The position numbers and the translations under genes were made by a program. A DNA stretch of 64,000 nt from Cerrena zonata (Eukaryota; Basidiomycota; Agaricomycetes; Polyporales; Cerrenaceae), in contig JASBNA010000020.1 in assembly GCA_038087015.1 (NCBI GenBank), positions 310,001-374,000 of the forward strand. Direction: 5' to 3'. The notes beneath the pieces were generated by a model. It made no database searches. It was not told the DNA's origin and saw only the letters and a program-made list of their open reading frames with translations. Below, in pieces: positions 12,977-24,830 of this stretch; the stretch's first letter is position 1; each line of letters opens with the position of its first letter.

Positions 12977-15900
12977 GGGAAGCTTTTTGCTCACCGTTAT
13001 TTGTCTAGTTCTTATTCTTGGATTACTAACATTCCTTCTCGACGTTGTAAAATGAGCTGTCTTTGGCTGTGCCTGGATTGTTTTCAACTGCGGTAGTGTT
13101 GTATTATTACCTTTGTGCCAATCACCTGTTATCTGTATCAATAGCCTGCGACACCTCGGGGAACACTGAGTCTCCCCGCTCTCACACCTGGACTCCCCCT
13201 ACTCACCTGTTCTCGTTATTTCCATTTGTTTATTTGTAAATACCTCTGCGGGCACATGCTGTCCGTCTTCTGGTCGTTTCCAATAGATTTTCTGATTCTA
13301 GGTTACAGGCTTTGCTTCGACGCCGCAAGGTTCCAACCCCGCCCATGGGAGAACCATGTAAGGGCCACCAGCAGCGGAACGGGGACGAAACCTTGTTGCG
13401 TGTTGTATTCGTGCCACGAATGGTAGTTCTTGAGAGCACTTCAGAATACAAGGACTGAGTTGAACTATCCAGATGACCGGGTCAAGTCTTTCTCTCGGGC
13501 GACTATAACAGAGGGCTAGACACCTGGGAAGGGAGAAAAGACGGGGACTATTAGTCATGTCATACTTCCTAGGCGCAGAAGAAAACGTTCGACACCGACC
13601 ATCGATAGCGCACGATAACGGAGGTAAATATTACAATCCTTTCTGTGGAGGCATCATGTGGGTCTTGATGAGCGGCAGATGAGAAGTCGGTCGTGAATTT
13701 AGGGGAAATGCGGAGACAAATGTGCGAAGGGGGGGCACGACCTCCGTAAGAACGCCCAACTGTAAGGTACCGCATGTTAACGAAATGGCTTTAGGTTTGC
13801 CTGGAAATGAACGTGCATGTTATCGAGAAATGCACCTACAAAAGCTTGTGTCTGAAAGAGACAATAAAAAATAATGGAAAGTATATCCGGCGTCATAACA
13901 GAGGCAGATCTCTGTTCTCATCAAGTGGACCCTTTCTGCCATCTCCTTCGAATACAATGATCCCATGTCTTTCAGACCCTTACATCAGTGCCCACATGAC
14001 CTCCGAGAACCCTTGAGACAGCATCCGGAAGCCTGTAAAGACGCGGAATACATGCATCATCCCGAGGGAAGTCAGGGAATCAGACCCATAATATCATAGT
14101 TTGACAGAAGGGCATCCCCGAACCTTCATCGGTGATGAGAAAGGGTCTAACGGCGGTGGAGTGCATGGGGCCTATGGGTCATAACTCCGCACGTAGGGTC
14201 GAGGGTTGGAAGAGTCTTTCTCTTGAGGGACGGACCGCTCTGTCCGTCGTAAAGTTGGCCAAAAGATCTATGGAATGCGACTGGATCAATGAACAACGAA
14301 CACTTACAGGAAAGGAAGGTGTAGTGAGTGAACGAAGACAAGCATATATACCCTACAGCCTGCAGCGAGAGTAAGAGATGCACTAGGTTGACCTAAAGCT
14401 GTTGAGCCGTCGTCGTCGTCGATATTCGCCACATTCTCCTCGACCGTGACGTATATAACGTCGTATAAGTGTGCCAGGCTCCAGTCGTCTTGATACACGA
14501 TTAATTCTGTGGAGACAGATGACTGACAGCTGGCAGAGTTGTAGTGGGATGGGAAAGGGGGGGAAAGAGGAGACGTGTAGTTGAAGCGGAGGTGTAGATA
14601 TCTATGTCAAAATAATCTGCCTGCAGGCAAGGGTCCCAAACGCCCACCACACGGCCAGGGTCTCAAAGCATATGTCATGTAGCCTAGGGAGTGAAACGAG
14701 GCAGTTTGTGGGTCCACATCGGCGTTCAATGTTTGAACGCAGAATAGGCTAAACCGTTAAAGATCTGATACCATCGAGATTTGAGCCCTTGGTTGTTCCG
14801 ATAATGTGTTCGTAAGCCGAAACCAGCTCATTCGGAAGGCTTGAGCCTGCTACCTAGAAACGAAGTATAGCAACCCAGAGTGGTTTTACCATTTTTGGCG
14901 AACAATGCGACATGTTGAAGGTGAGACATGTTCACACGCTTCTGACTGGATGAGATCAGTCAAAGTAAATGCTGAAGGAGACGAAGCAAGGAAGAAAGGC
15001 TCTCACTCTGTTGACTGAGGTTGCTTATAAGCATACCAAGCGCTTCGCCGTGAGCGGCAAGAAGGGAAACGAGGCGATAGAAGTGATCAACTGTAGTGAC
15101 ATGCAAGGCAACCACTCCCAACATCACACCTGTCGTGGGTTGCTGTATCCAGAACGAGGTTGCTTGCATCTACAGCTAGCAGTATACCTCTGGGGATGGG
15201 AAATATGGTATGCGTAAATGGTAGCAGCTTTAGAACCTATTTGAGGGCTTTGACTCGTTGTCTGTAAGTGGAAATCACGAAAGTGGAACAGAAATACCAC
15301 GACAAGTCTGAGAGAGAGAAACGCGTCGGGGCTCTGTCATGATGGTGGGGGATACTAGGAGCTTATATGCTCTGCGTGCCAGGGTTATAAGAGCACTAGA
15401 ACGCGTTAGCAATGTACCGAAGCTGTTGACGTCCATTTTTACGGGAGAAGAGGCTGTCGTATTAGGGTGCACGTGACCGTTCTGGGAACTTGTCGAAATA
15501 CAATTTGAAATTTGAAACCTGTTTCACGCTAACAGTGAGAGGTAGAGTAGCTGAAGGTATTGTGACATACATGTGCGTACGAAGAGATTCTCTCCACAGG
15601 TGATAGAGGTCGTTTTGGTTACTGTCATATTTGCATAACCAGTACAGAGCTATTCACACCGGGGTAAGACGGGCAATGATGACAGGGACGCGTCTTTCTT
15701 GTATATTGGGTATTGTAGCAGAACACCCGATGGTAGCCGACAGTAGCACCTGAGCGACAAGCGTCGACGACTGGTTAAACTGGAGCTGGTGGGCACGACA
15801 CAACGCTGGCACATATTCAAGGCGTGAGAGACTGAGAGTTCGTCAATGCGAAAGAGAGTTCAAAGTTACTTACCTCAATAACCTTCGTGAGTGCACATAA

Positions 15901-16175
15901 GGTGCAGCCACGGACAAAGCTAACAACGGTACCGAGAGCTACGATAGAAACCCTCGGGTGTCAATATTATAAGACCCCAGAGTATTTTGCTAATAATAAA
16001 TACTGTTACCAAGAATTATGTTTGAAAATGTATGTTATAAGTGCCTACTTACTCTAGTATTTAAAGTAATACTTACATTATGTATTAACGCAAGTTCAAG
16101 CGCTTAGTCCAGGTCTCAAGCAAATATCGGTGCACAAGCTCCTCCTGTGCTACTAGTACTTGCTTATTTCCACCT
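12977..16175. other. 3.2-kb gene-poor stretch
   Basis: The 3' UTR of the HMG gene lies at the left. The rest has only short, motif-free ORFs. There is a short GTC repeat near 14408 and an AT-rich patch at 15985-16085 just upstream of RRP46. Confidence 0.45.
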
Positions 16176-17119
16176 ATGACTTTCAACAGGAATGATGGAC
16201 GCAGTGAAAGTGATTTTCGGAAAGTAGTAATTACATACGAAGGGTTGGACCGAGTAGACGGCTCAGCGAGATTCACGTTCGGTATGGATGCTTTTCATCT
16301 GGACGTTTGCAGCGGGCTAACTTACGCAAAAGTTACTCTTCCGTAGGCACGACCGAATGTATTGTCTCTGTATCAGGTCCAGTCGAGGTCCGACCTGCCT
16401 CCGAAAATCCATCGCAAGCCACGCTTGAAGTGTTTATTCGACCTCTTGCCTCATTGCCAGGGACGGATTCCAAGTCGATATCAAACACGCTGAAAGCCAT
16501 CTTTACCCCTGTTCTGTTACTTTCGCGGCACCCTCGAACGCTTGTGCAGATTGTTGGACAAGCGTTATGTGGTACCGAAACAGGCGGCGGAACCGGGAGC
16601 GTCGGGCGAGGATGGAGTGCAAGTCTTACTGCGACTTTGATCAATGCTACCACTGCCGCTCTCATCAACACGGGGTCGATCCCAATGAAGGGAATAGTTT
16701 GCGCCGTCGCTGTGGGAGTGCTTGGTGAACCCTTCTCGGACGATAGGATATTCGTTGTGGACCCTTCGGAAACCGAAGTACCTTCACTTTCTGCAAGTGG
16801 CTGTTTTGCCTTCTTGTATTCATCCACCCTTCAATCATCCGAGGAAAAGTCCCAAAATGCATCTCCTCCCTTCTCACTCATCTGGACGAACTTCAGTTCG
16901 TCACATGGAATGCCCTTTAACGAGGCTGACTTAAGCCTTGCCGCAGACGTAGCTTCTAATGCTGCCTCAAGAATATGGGCCGAAATGAAACAGAGCATAA
17001 TAAACATCGATAAAATGGTCGTCAGTATCCCTCGGTCTCGCGGGGTAAAACAGGCGGCGATCAAAACAGAAGAATCGACGGCGGACGAGTCGTCAGATGA
17101 TGAAAAAGTAGAAATATGA
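16176..17119 (+). CDS. RRP46: Exosome core subunit RRP46 (RNase PH fold)
   Basis: Exons 16176-16281 and 16347-17119 with a 65-bp phase-1 intron (GTATGG...CCGTAG) give 292 residues. The N-terminus carries the conserved NDGR motif, then ITYEGLDRVDGSARFTFG, which the splice completes with TECIVSVSGPVEVR. Further RNase PH landmarks are SRHPRTLVQIVGQAL, SLTATLINATTAALINTGSIPMKG and VCAVAVGVLG. The C-terminal tail is acidic (ESTADESSDDEKVEI). RRP46 is one of six RNase PH-like ring proteins of the eukaryotic exosome that degrades and processes RNA in nucleus and cytoplasm; fungal rings are catalytically inert. An insertion at about 110-125 (Gly/Thr-rich GTETGGGTG) is longer than I expect. The minus-strand ORF over it is a shadow. 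Confidence 0.9.
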
Positions 17120-17668
17120 TAGGTAATGCGTCGTGTGCAATTACACGGCTTTGTTCTGACCACCTCTCATCAGAATACCTTACCACTATATTTCCCGCAT
17201 GTATGGAACATATCGTTTCAATCGAACAGTTCGCGTAGTGACTCATGATCTACGCTGCGGATTTAGTGCCACTGTTCACACTGTTGCGGTGTCTAACATG
17301 AACATCCTAGCTCGTTGAGGACAGTCGATTTTAATAATAGTCGATCTTCTTAACTTCTAACAACTAACAAAACTGAGATTGGTTTCTTTCTCTTTTTCTC
17401 AATCATCCTATACCCGTAATGGGAATTTCACATATTTGGTGAAACATGGTTTGACTCATTAGCCGTACAGAATCTAGCTCAAGGCGTTCAGATGAAGCGC
17501 TCATTGGGCTTCCCAAACCACCATCACGTTGACTATCTATCTACGTGTTGAATGTAGGTTCTATCCCCAAGAAATACCTTTTTTCTCTCTAACTAATATG
17601 CCGAATCGTGACCTGATTTAGGTAGCTAGTAACTGAAGATCACGCAAAACAATCCAGGATTTATCTCA
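17120..17668. other. Intergenic
   Basis: About 550 bp with pyrimidine-rich tracts near 17380-17400 and 17580-17595. No ORF could be supported. Confidence 0.45.
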
Positions 17669-19448
17669 ATGCCTCAGTCTACTTCATCTTCAAGTGTTAA
17701 TGAACAACCACTTCTCGGTATGCACCATCCCCAGCTCATATAGTAGAAAGTGAGCTTAAAGAAGACAAAGTACGCGACGTGGCACTAGAAAGTAACGTTA
17801 TCGATACGATTAAACCGTCGAAGAGTAAGAAGGTTCAGTTTAATTCGTATGTATCCAAAACAGGCCTTCCCTGTGCATCAACTCTGAATATATAATCAAT
17901 ATTATTCACAGGATAGTCAGCATCTCGCTAGACTCCCTCCGAGACATGGTGTTTGACCTTACCCCATACGCAACAGAAGAACGCTATCGGTTCATAGACT
18001 GCGATGCGTTTGTCAACCGTCGCACACTACAAATATACGAAACAGTCGAATTGCCCTCATCATTCAAGCAAATGTACGGCGTCGTTTCGTATGTATGGCT
18101 GGGCTTACCTGCGACTCCTGAAGACTTGCTTCGCGATGGTAGTTTCCGCGTGTTTTGTGGGACCCACAGTGATGGAACTATACGAGAGGACGGTGGGCCC
18201 ATCAGTATGAAAATCCTCGAATACGTCTGTCGTTGGTGTCTCCAAGCATCTGCACCGTACTTCTGGTTGGATAGACTATGCATCCTGCAGACAAGCAAAC
18301 GAGACAAAATCTGGCAGATCAGCAGGATGTGCAAAATCTACGAAGGCTGTGAGGAGTGTATTGTCTTGCCTGCAGGGTTGCAGCGTTTAGCATCGGTTTC
18401 CGATGAAACAAGTTGGGCGGATAGGGCTTGGACCTACCAAGAGACTATCGTCACTTGGGATTACGCGATAGTGTTGACGAAGGATTGGCGTACAAAGCCT
18501 GCGGGATACAAGTGGCTTGTTGACGACGAATGTCGGTGGCAATATTTGCAGACGTTCTTCGTTGAAGGCGCAGATCTGCTTGTTCCCCGATCCATAGACA
18601 ATTCGGATGGTGAAGTTCTCTCGGACATCGAAGCTCCATGTTTAATCTTGGGAAGGAACAAACAATCCATTGACACGTTACAATCAATCATTCGATACAA
18701 GGTTTGGAATTTCCTGTCCGAAGACCACGAGCAGATCGACGAGTTTGCTATCCAGCAACTCATCTTGCAAGGCATTCAGATGCGGACATCATCTCGACCA
18801 GTCGATATGGTTTGGAGTATCGTGGACTTATTAGACGCACAGGAAGAACTCAAGGCACGTATCGGTGATTTCAAGGAGAACGAGCGATTTCAGGCTACAC
18901 TCGCATTGGTCGAGATGATACTTCGAGACCAGGATGAAGACAATCCCGGAGAAAGTGCCTTTTTAGATCTACCCTTGTGGGTTTCGTTAGAAACGTTGGA
19001 CGATGTCCCAACCGGGCGGGCTGACGTCACCAGCATGCTCACGCTCGAGAAACTTGCAACTCTCCTAGATCATAACCAAGAACGTGATCAAGATATTACT
19101 ATAGGATACAAAGTTACTCCCCTGAACGAATGGAAATACGAGATCAAGTACATGGAAGAATTCTCCATCGAAGGGGCAAAAGCCATCGCAAAAAGGATAC
19201 CGGAAGCAAGTCTGTTAACTGTCTACTATGGAGAGGAGGATCGGGTAATGGTAGAACATGAAGACGAGGGACACATGGAGATTGTTCAGTATTTGGATGT
19301 AAAACTTGGACACAGAGCACGGTCACCAGTGGAGGAACAGGGTATCGAGCTTCTCTCAAACGCCTTTGTATTTGCTTGGAGTTTGAGGTTGACAGGACAC
19401 CCTGTCATTAGGTTCTATAAACTCGGACTGAACGATGCCCACCGATGA
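17669..19448 (+). CDS. HET-domain (heterokaryon incompatibility) protein
   Basis: The core frame 17946-19448 gives 500 residues. Upstream, a 65-bp intron (17847-17911, GTATGT...TTCACAG) joins it to an acidic/basic exon ending KSKKVQFN, and a weak 41-bp intron (17694-17734) can link to an ATG at 17669, giving 557 residues. The start is therefore uncertain. HET landmarks are YGVVSYVWLG, FWLDRLCILQ, KRDKIWQISRMCKIYEGC and SWADRAWTYQE, at about 50-170 of the core frame. The C-terminal 300 residues are not recognised. HET domains (PF06985) trigger cell death when genetically different hyphae fuse, but basidiomycetes carry many copies and most have no known role. No TIR or NACHT partner lies next to it. 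Confidence 0.82.
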
Positions 19449-19658
19449 TGAATTAGAATGCATCGAGCTCATATCTTATCATCTCAATAGACGCTCATGT
19501 TCGAAATCTCAATCATTACCCTGTTGGTGTTCTTGAACACCAACCGTGACCTGGTGGAACTTTCGAACCTAGCTTCCTCGTTAAAAGGTATATGGGCAAA
19601 CTATTAGTGTTATATAAAAACTTATTATTCCAGCATAACTCTAGAATAAATCGCTGGC

Positions 19659-21964
19659 ATGGAGACGAATTCCAATGAATCGAAGGTGCGCGAACTTGAA
19701 TCATTCTGATTAACCTTAACTAACCAAGGATAGGCCACTACTGGACGGCGTTTGCAAAGAGGGACACGCTAAGAGGAGCCATTCCATTGATACGAGTAGC
19801 CACACAGCACCTCATTCGCGTGCAGATGTCCGCCATCTACACGAGAAGGCCGTATTTACAGCCCCTCTATCACGAAATCCCAGTGGTAAACATGAAGGCG
19901 CTCCTTACTTGTCTGGCCCCATACTCGGTGCTCCTCAAGGCTACATTCCACATCGATTCGTCCCCCCTGTGGTGATGGAACCCACTCATACAGACGTTCC
20001 AGGACCACCCCCAGCCATACCATACTCTGATGAGTGGGACACTCTGGCTGATCTGTTACGTGACCATGATTCAATGAAAATCGCTAATTGTAATGGAGAT
20101 ATCGACTCCCTTCTGATATTTGTTAGTTGTCTAATAATATATTCCCCAGGTGTTCTACTTACAAGACCTTGTCACGTATAGACTGGTCTCTTCTCTGCCA
20201 TAGTGGCAGCATTTACCGTGGAATCATACAAGGCACTCCAGCCGGACCCCGCTCTGCATTCTATACGATTGCTGGAGCAACTAGTTCTTCATTTCAATGG
20301 AACAGAGGCACTACGAGCTGCGGGCTCACCTGTAGATGTTGGAGCAGAACCCTCATCGCCCGACTTAGTCGTGAACGTGTTCTGGTTCCTCAGTTTAATA
20401 TTTACACTGTCCACCGCGTCCTTGGGTGTTTTTGTCAAGCAATGGTTGCGTTACTACCTCGATTGGAGCTGTTCGTCGTCCGTCGAGCGTATTCGTGTGC
20501 GCCATTTCCGCTACGAAGGCCTCATGCGCTGGAGAGTATTCGAGATCGCGGCGTTTCTACCTCTTCTCTTGCAGGTAGCCCTATTACTCTTCCTTCTTGG
20601 ACTAGTAGTCTTCCTCCGACCGATAAACATAACCGTTGGCTGGGTTGTCACCATTGCCGTTCTAATCTGGATTGCAGTGTTGGTGTTCATCTTAGCTTCC
20701 CCTTTCCTATCAGCACACTGTCCGTACCACATATCAATTTTGTGGAATGCGGCAGGGACATTTAGAGGAATGATGGCGCGAATTCGTCATGGAAAGCACT
20801 GGATCATTCGTCGCGGATACAAAAGTCCTTACTATCGTTTTCCTGGGGACGAGAGGGGTATCAGGCGAGAGCCTGAACTCGGTGTGGATGCCGTCATAAG
20901 TGCAGATGCTTCCTTACTGGATAATGCGATACTACAGGAGACTCTTTTACCTTGTGCTCGCACGTTCAGCATGCACGGCACTGTCAAATTTGTACGCAAA
21001 GTGGTCTCTCATCGTTTGGGACGCCCGGTGCCTTCCCTTCATGATGTCGACACAAATGAATATAACCTCATCCCAACAAATGCTCTAGATGTCTTGCTAG
21101 ATGTTCTCTGCGACCGGCTCGAAAGGGCCTCCACGTTACTTCAAGATCCTATCGCCGATACGATACAAAGACACGAAGGTCTATTGGAGTTGGCGGTATG
21201 TTTCTATGCTGCCGCCAATAGCGCCGCGGCTTCTGCTTCGAAACGTTACATGCGGATTCCAGCGTGGTCCAGAGCATCTGTGCTATTAGGGTCTCAGTCC
21301 ATTCGTACTCTCTTCCTTGACCACGAGAGTCTAGGAATCCGACTAGTATCATATCGTAATGCGGAGATTTTTGCTCGCTTGTTGATGAATACGCCAGGGG
21401 TTCTGATCCAGGCGAGTGGTTTGGATTCCCCGAGATGTGAGTGTACCCTCTTCCTCCTGCTGGTAATTACTAAAGCGATATCCAGCAATCCAAAACCTCA
21501 TACGTGGTGGTTTGACGTTAATGGAAGATCTCGATGGTCCAAAAGCTATCTCTCTTGCTCGTGGAATCTTCGAATACATCGAGGCCGTTCCGACGGACAT
21601 TCTTCGGCAATCTCAGGGAGACATCTCAAAGCTTGTCTTCGCAATTTCTTTGGCCATCCAAGCTCGTAGGACTGTTGTAGAGAGAGGCAGCCAGGCATAC
21701 ATCGATGTCCAGAGAGCTTTGGATGCTGCGATCAAACTGAATTCTTGGGGAGCTGGTGAGGTTGTCAGCCGAGACCTTAACAGACTGTTGCAGAACTACT
21801 CTGCTACAGGTACATTTGTTGAACCACCGCAACCAGCCCATCCCGACAACCTACCTTCCAGCCCTCCCTTTATCCAACCTGTTCCAGTGTTCCCCGAACA
21901 ACAACCAGTTCGACATCGGGACCAGCCACAATACCATGCAGTAGAAGTACATCCGCGCCACTAA
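19659..21964 (+). CDS. DUF6535 multi-pass membrane protein
   Basis: Four exons (19659-19685, 19729-20121, 20182-21436, 21486-21964; introns of 43, 60 and 49 bp) give 717 residues. The DUF6535 core starts at SDEWDTLADLLRDHD and continues over the second intron into DSLLIFTGLFSAIVAAFTVE, the family signature, then VNVFWFLSLIFTLSTASLGVFVKQWLRYY. Four hydrophobic segments are visible between about 165 and 340. The C-terminal 370 residues are soluble and helical, ending in a Pro/Gln-rich tail. The first exon is nine codons long and its join (donor GTGCGC, acceptor ACCAAG) is the weakest part of the model. DUF6535 proteins are abundant in Agaricomycetes and have no assigned function. Confidence 0.87.
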
Positions 21965-22569
21965 GCCCCCCTTAATTGCAAACTATGCCCTCTTTGAGCA
22001 TTCAAATGCTCTAGAAAAACCGCCTTCTACTCCGTGCTGATCGAAGCATAGGTTGATATCGGAGCGTTGACATCGAAGAGAAACTGGTGTCTTCGAGGGC
22101 CGTGCTACTGAGCGAGGCAGCGGGGTCATGCATTCTCTCAGAGAAGTAGCATGTATTTGGAGCCTCACAGGCAATTAAAAATAGCAGGGCAACGGGCAAA
22201 GGCCTCTAATCAAACAGGTTGAATATGCGGCAGAGGAAGATATGCTAACGAGCTGGTTGGATTACTAGGTACAAGTAGCACCGCGCATTTCCTTCCATTG
22301 ACTTGTTAATTATTCGGCAGATCCGACTTCATTTTCAATGTCCCTGCCCTGTATTCACATCATCCTATTTGGTTCCTCGCCGATTTCTACAAATCACCGA
22401 GCCTTAATAAAATTTCAAAAGATACAACGCGGTACATAAATGATGTCACTACATGAGTAAGAGAAAACAGTCCAAATGCCAGAACAGAATAAGTCCATGT
22501 ACGCTCCAAACATCCATAAAACCACAAAGAAACATCGTCAATTCCGAACCTAAATAACCACTCCTCCAA
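21965..22569. other. Intergenic
   Basis: 600 bp between convergent genes. A 62-codon minus-strand frame at 22011-22199 has no motif and is not called. Confidence 0.45.
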
Positions 22570-23101
22570 TTACAGCCTCAACGAGAACGGCGCATCCATG
22601 ACCTACACCACGATTAAGAACCCCATTCACACGAAAGGGAAAGGTGTATGGAGAAACTCACCAAAGGTTCTTGACTAGATAACTAACGTCGTGACCAAGT
22701 CCGAGTCAGTCAACGCAACTCAAAGGGAAGGGAAGCCGACATCTTAGCCTGAGACACTTACTTGTGGCTGCCACCCCTGAGCTCTCCTAAACACAACAGA
22801 ACATGGCCGAGAATGTCCAGGACTCGAAGACGTCTGTTCCGTATCCCTTCGACACATTGATGGTCGAACGGTTCGACCGTGAGGGTCTGTGTGATGCCAT
22901 TGGTGGATGGTATTAACCAGCCCCTCTGCGTTGGTGCTGAGATGAATTTGGACGTCAGACTACTAGCCCCTTGCGGTGAGTATAGTGTATAGTGGATAGT
23001 ATATACCTTAGAGCACGTAATGTCTGCCTGTAGGTTGGGCATTGTCGGGAAGACGTATGGTCGTTAAATAGGGTGATAACGGCCTGGAGGGTGGATGGCA
23101 T
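22570..23101 (-). CDS. Small multi-exon protein, not recognised
   Basis: The middle exon (about 22962-22762, minus) has protein-like composition (SLTSKFISAP, RGWLIPSTNG, VEPFDHQCVEG, RNRRLRVLDILGH) and ends at a strong GTAAGT donor. Phase-compatible exons follow at 22674-22662 and 22602-22570, ending MDAPFSLRL and a stop. The 5' side is ambiguous. Either an exon 23101-23007 (ATG, MPSTLQAVITLF) is joined by a 44-bp intron, or the frame reads back continuously to an ATG at 23042. The spliced product would be about 120 residues. I do not recognise the family. Consistent phases across three introns argue that it is real. Confidence 0.45.
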
Positions 23102-23654
23102 GATCAGTGAAACTGCGATAGGAGGATGTTGTTAGATTTACCACGTACTTGCGTCAGAGTTCTGGATTTGTATTCCATTGTGAATTGCTCGTCACGACAA
23201 GCGGAGAGCGATGTCTAATATCTCGGGTTTAGTTTCGTGGAAGGTGTAGCGTTGGAAGAGTACGCACAACATCTTGCCCCAGAGACTTCAGTCGTACACA
23301 ACGGCCGTTGCATATAGGAGTAGCTTGTACGAGCTGATCAACTGTCGAACCAGGTTTCTTCTTAGATGTTCTCGTAATGAGCTGACGTCTAAACTTGGCC
23401 GTATATTTCAGAATTGTAGTTAATCCAATGGCAGAATTACCACGGGCATGTTCTAATTATGTGATTTTGCGTTAGCATAGATCTAGATCATTTAGTAGAG
23501 TTTACTGCTTACCTTTATGTTTAATCTTCAAAAGGACTATGTAGATGATGAGTGGAATACGGGAGTAGTATGAATGACGCAAACTCACAGTGCGACACAA
23601 CACGAACTGAGGTAATAGCATATATCAACGAAAGAGAACTATACAGTATAACGA
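23102..23654. other. Intergenic
   Basis: 550 bp. I looked here for 3' exons of the metacaspase at 23655-24769 and found none with homology to the missing half. Confidence 0.45.
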
Positions 23655-24769
23655 TCAATTTGACGTACAGAAGATGCGTACTTGCGGCCATAGATCCACA
23701 AGTTTGTTGCATAGATTATGCTTGAGGTCTAGCTCGGATATTAGTCACCAAGTCTTGAATAGCAATGTGCTGATTGTCCTCACCGGCCATAGACTGTGAA
23801 TGACAACAGTCAAAAAGCATCTGGGAAGGGATGAGCAACGCCATGCTATTAGTACCCGGAGTTACTTACTGTAAGTTTCGCACCGAGGGGAAAGCCTTCA
23901 ACGAGTAAGCGATGGATGTTCTACATACGATACACATTGAGCAATAGACGACTCATCGTTCAAGAAGAGACTTACATTATCGATGAGTAAATTGCCGTCA
24001 ATGGGTACGATCGCTACGAGTAAGGAACGTCACTCAGCTTAAGTACAACACATAAAGGGTATGAGGGGACTTACCTTCATCCAGACCGTCTGGTTCAATC
24101 TCACTGACTTCTGTCGGAACTTGGTCGCCGTGACCTGAATCTAACAGAAACATCGACTCGTTCAGAACCTGTTCATGCTCACGGAGAAGAGGGTGCTTAC
24201 AGAGAAATACGAGACTACTTCCTGGACGAGCATTCCTTCGAAGCTGTCCCATTTCTCGTTCCTGAGACATAACGTTCAGTATTTCGCACATGTGCTCTAC
24301 GACTGAGCGCGTTTCCAAGTCACTCACGATATTAGCTCTTGTGGGCTGTAGGTGTTCCGGAGTGTTCTCGTCGTCCGTCATGACCACGATGTTATTGTGA
24401 TTGAAACCGAAACGTTCTGTGGTATCATTAGTGGGTATTCGTTGGGGGAGTGCCTGACGGTCACCTACCAATAAGAAACGTCTTGAACATAGCTACATCT
24501 TGGTGTGTTTGGAGCAGTGTATCATATGGGGTGTGTTTGGCTGGATGCTTGTATGCTATACCAACAAGAAGAGCCCATCGTGACCCTAGACAAGGTCAGA
24601 AACGTGATGATAAGACCACAACATAACAGAATGAGAGAAACATACCTTCTCTGGTGGATAGATGGCGTAAAGACCTTGCGACCGCGGGTACTCCGAGTCG
24701 CGTCCGGCAGAGGCGGAGACTGAATGTTATTGCATGCTTGAATCGGGGAGCAATGGAAGTGGTAACCAT
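23655..24769 (-). CDS. Metacaspase copy 1, shortened after the catalytic Cys region
   Basis: Nine exons on the minus strand (24769-24646, 24585-24469, 24416-24328, 24261-24201, 24140-24075, 24013-23976, 23920-23870, 23820-23784, 23728-23655) with introns of 49-66 bp give 218 residues. Metacaspase landmarks in order: RWALLVGIAYKH, ERFGFNHNNIVVMTDDENTP, FLYSGHGDQ with the catalytic His, GLDEAIVPIDG, LLVEGFPLGAKLT, and LFDCCHSQS where DSCHSG with the catalytic Cys is expected. It ends about 30 residues later at CTSN, so the p10-like half found in the copies at 30.6 and 34.9 kb is missing. The first 42 residues are Arg/Ser/Leu-rich without acidic residues until Glu, resembling a mitochondrial presequence. 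It may be a pseudogene or a short regulator. Confidence 0.78.
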
Positions 24770-24822
24770 TCAAGTGACAGTGGGTGTAAAGAAGTGAGTA
24801 GCATACATTGGTCCTCCCGACC

Positions 24823-24830
24823 TCTATATA
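24823..24830 (-). promoter_or_regulatory. TATA box of metacaspase copy 1
   Basis: TATATAGA on the minus strand 54 bp before the ATG at 24769, with a CCAAT word between them. Confidence 0.4.

Noticed and set aside
13300..13400. tRNA-like sequence near a GGTTCCAACCCC word
   Set aside because: No matching acceptor or anticodon stems could be formed.
16333..16827. 164-codon minus-strand ORF over RRP46
   Set aside because: Exact antisense of a conserved exon; composition is a codon-bias shadow and no motif is present.
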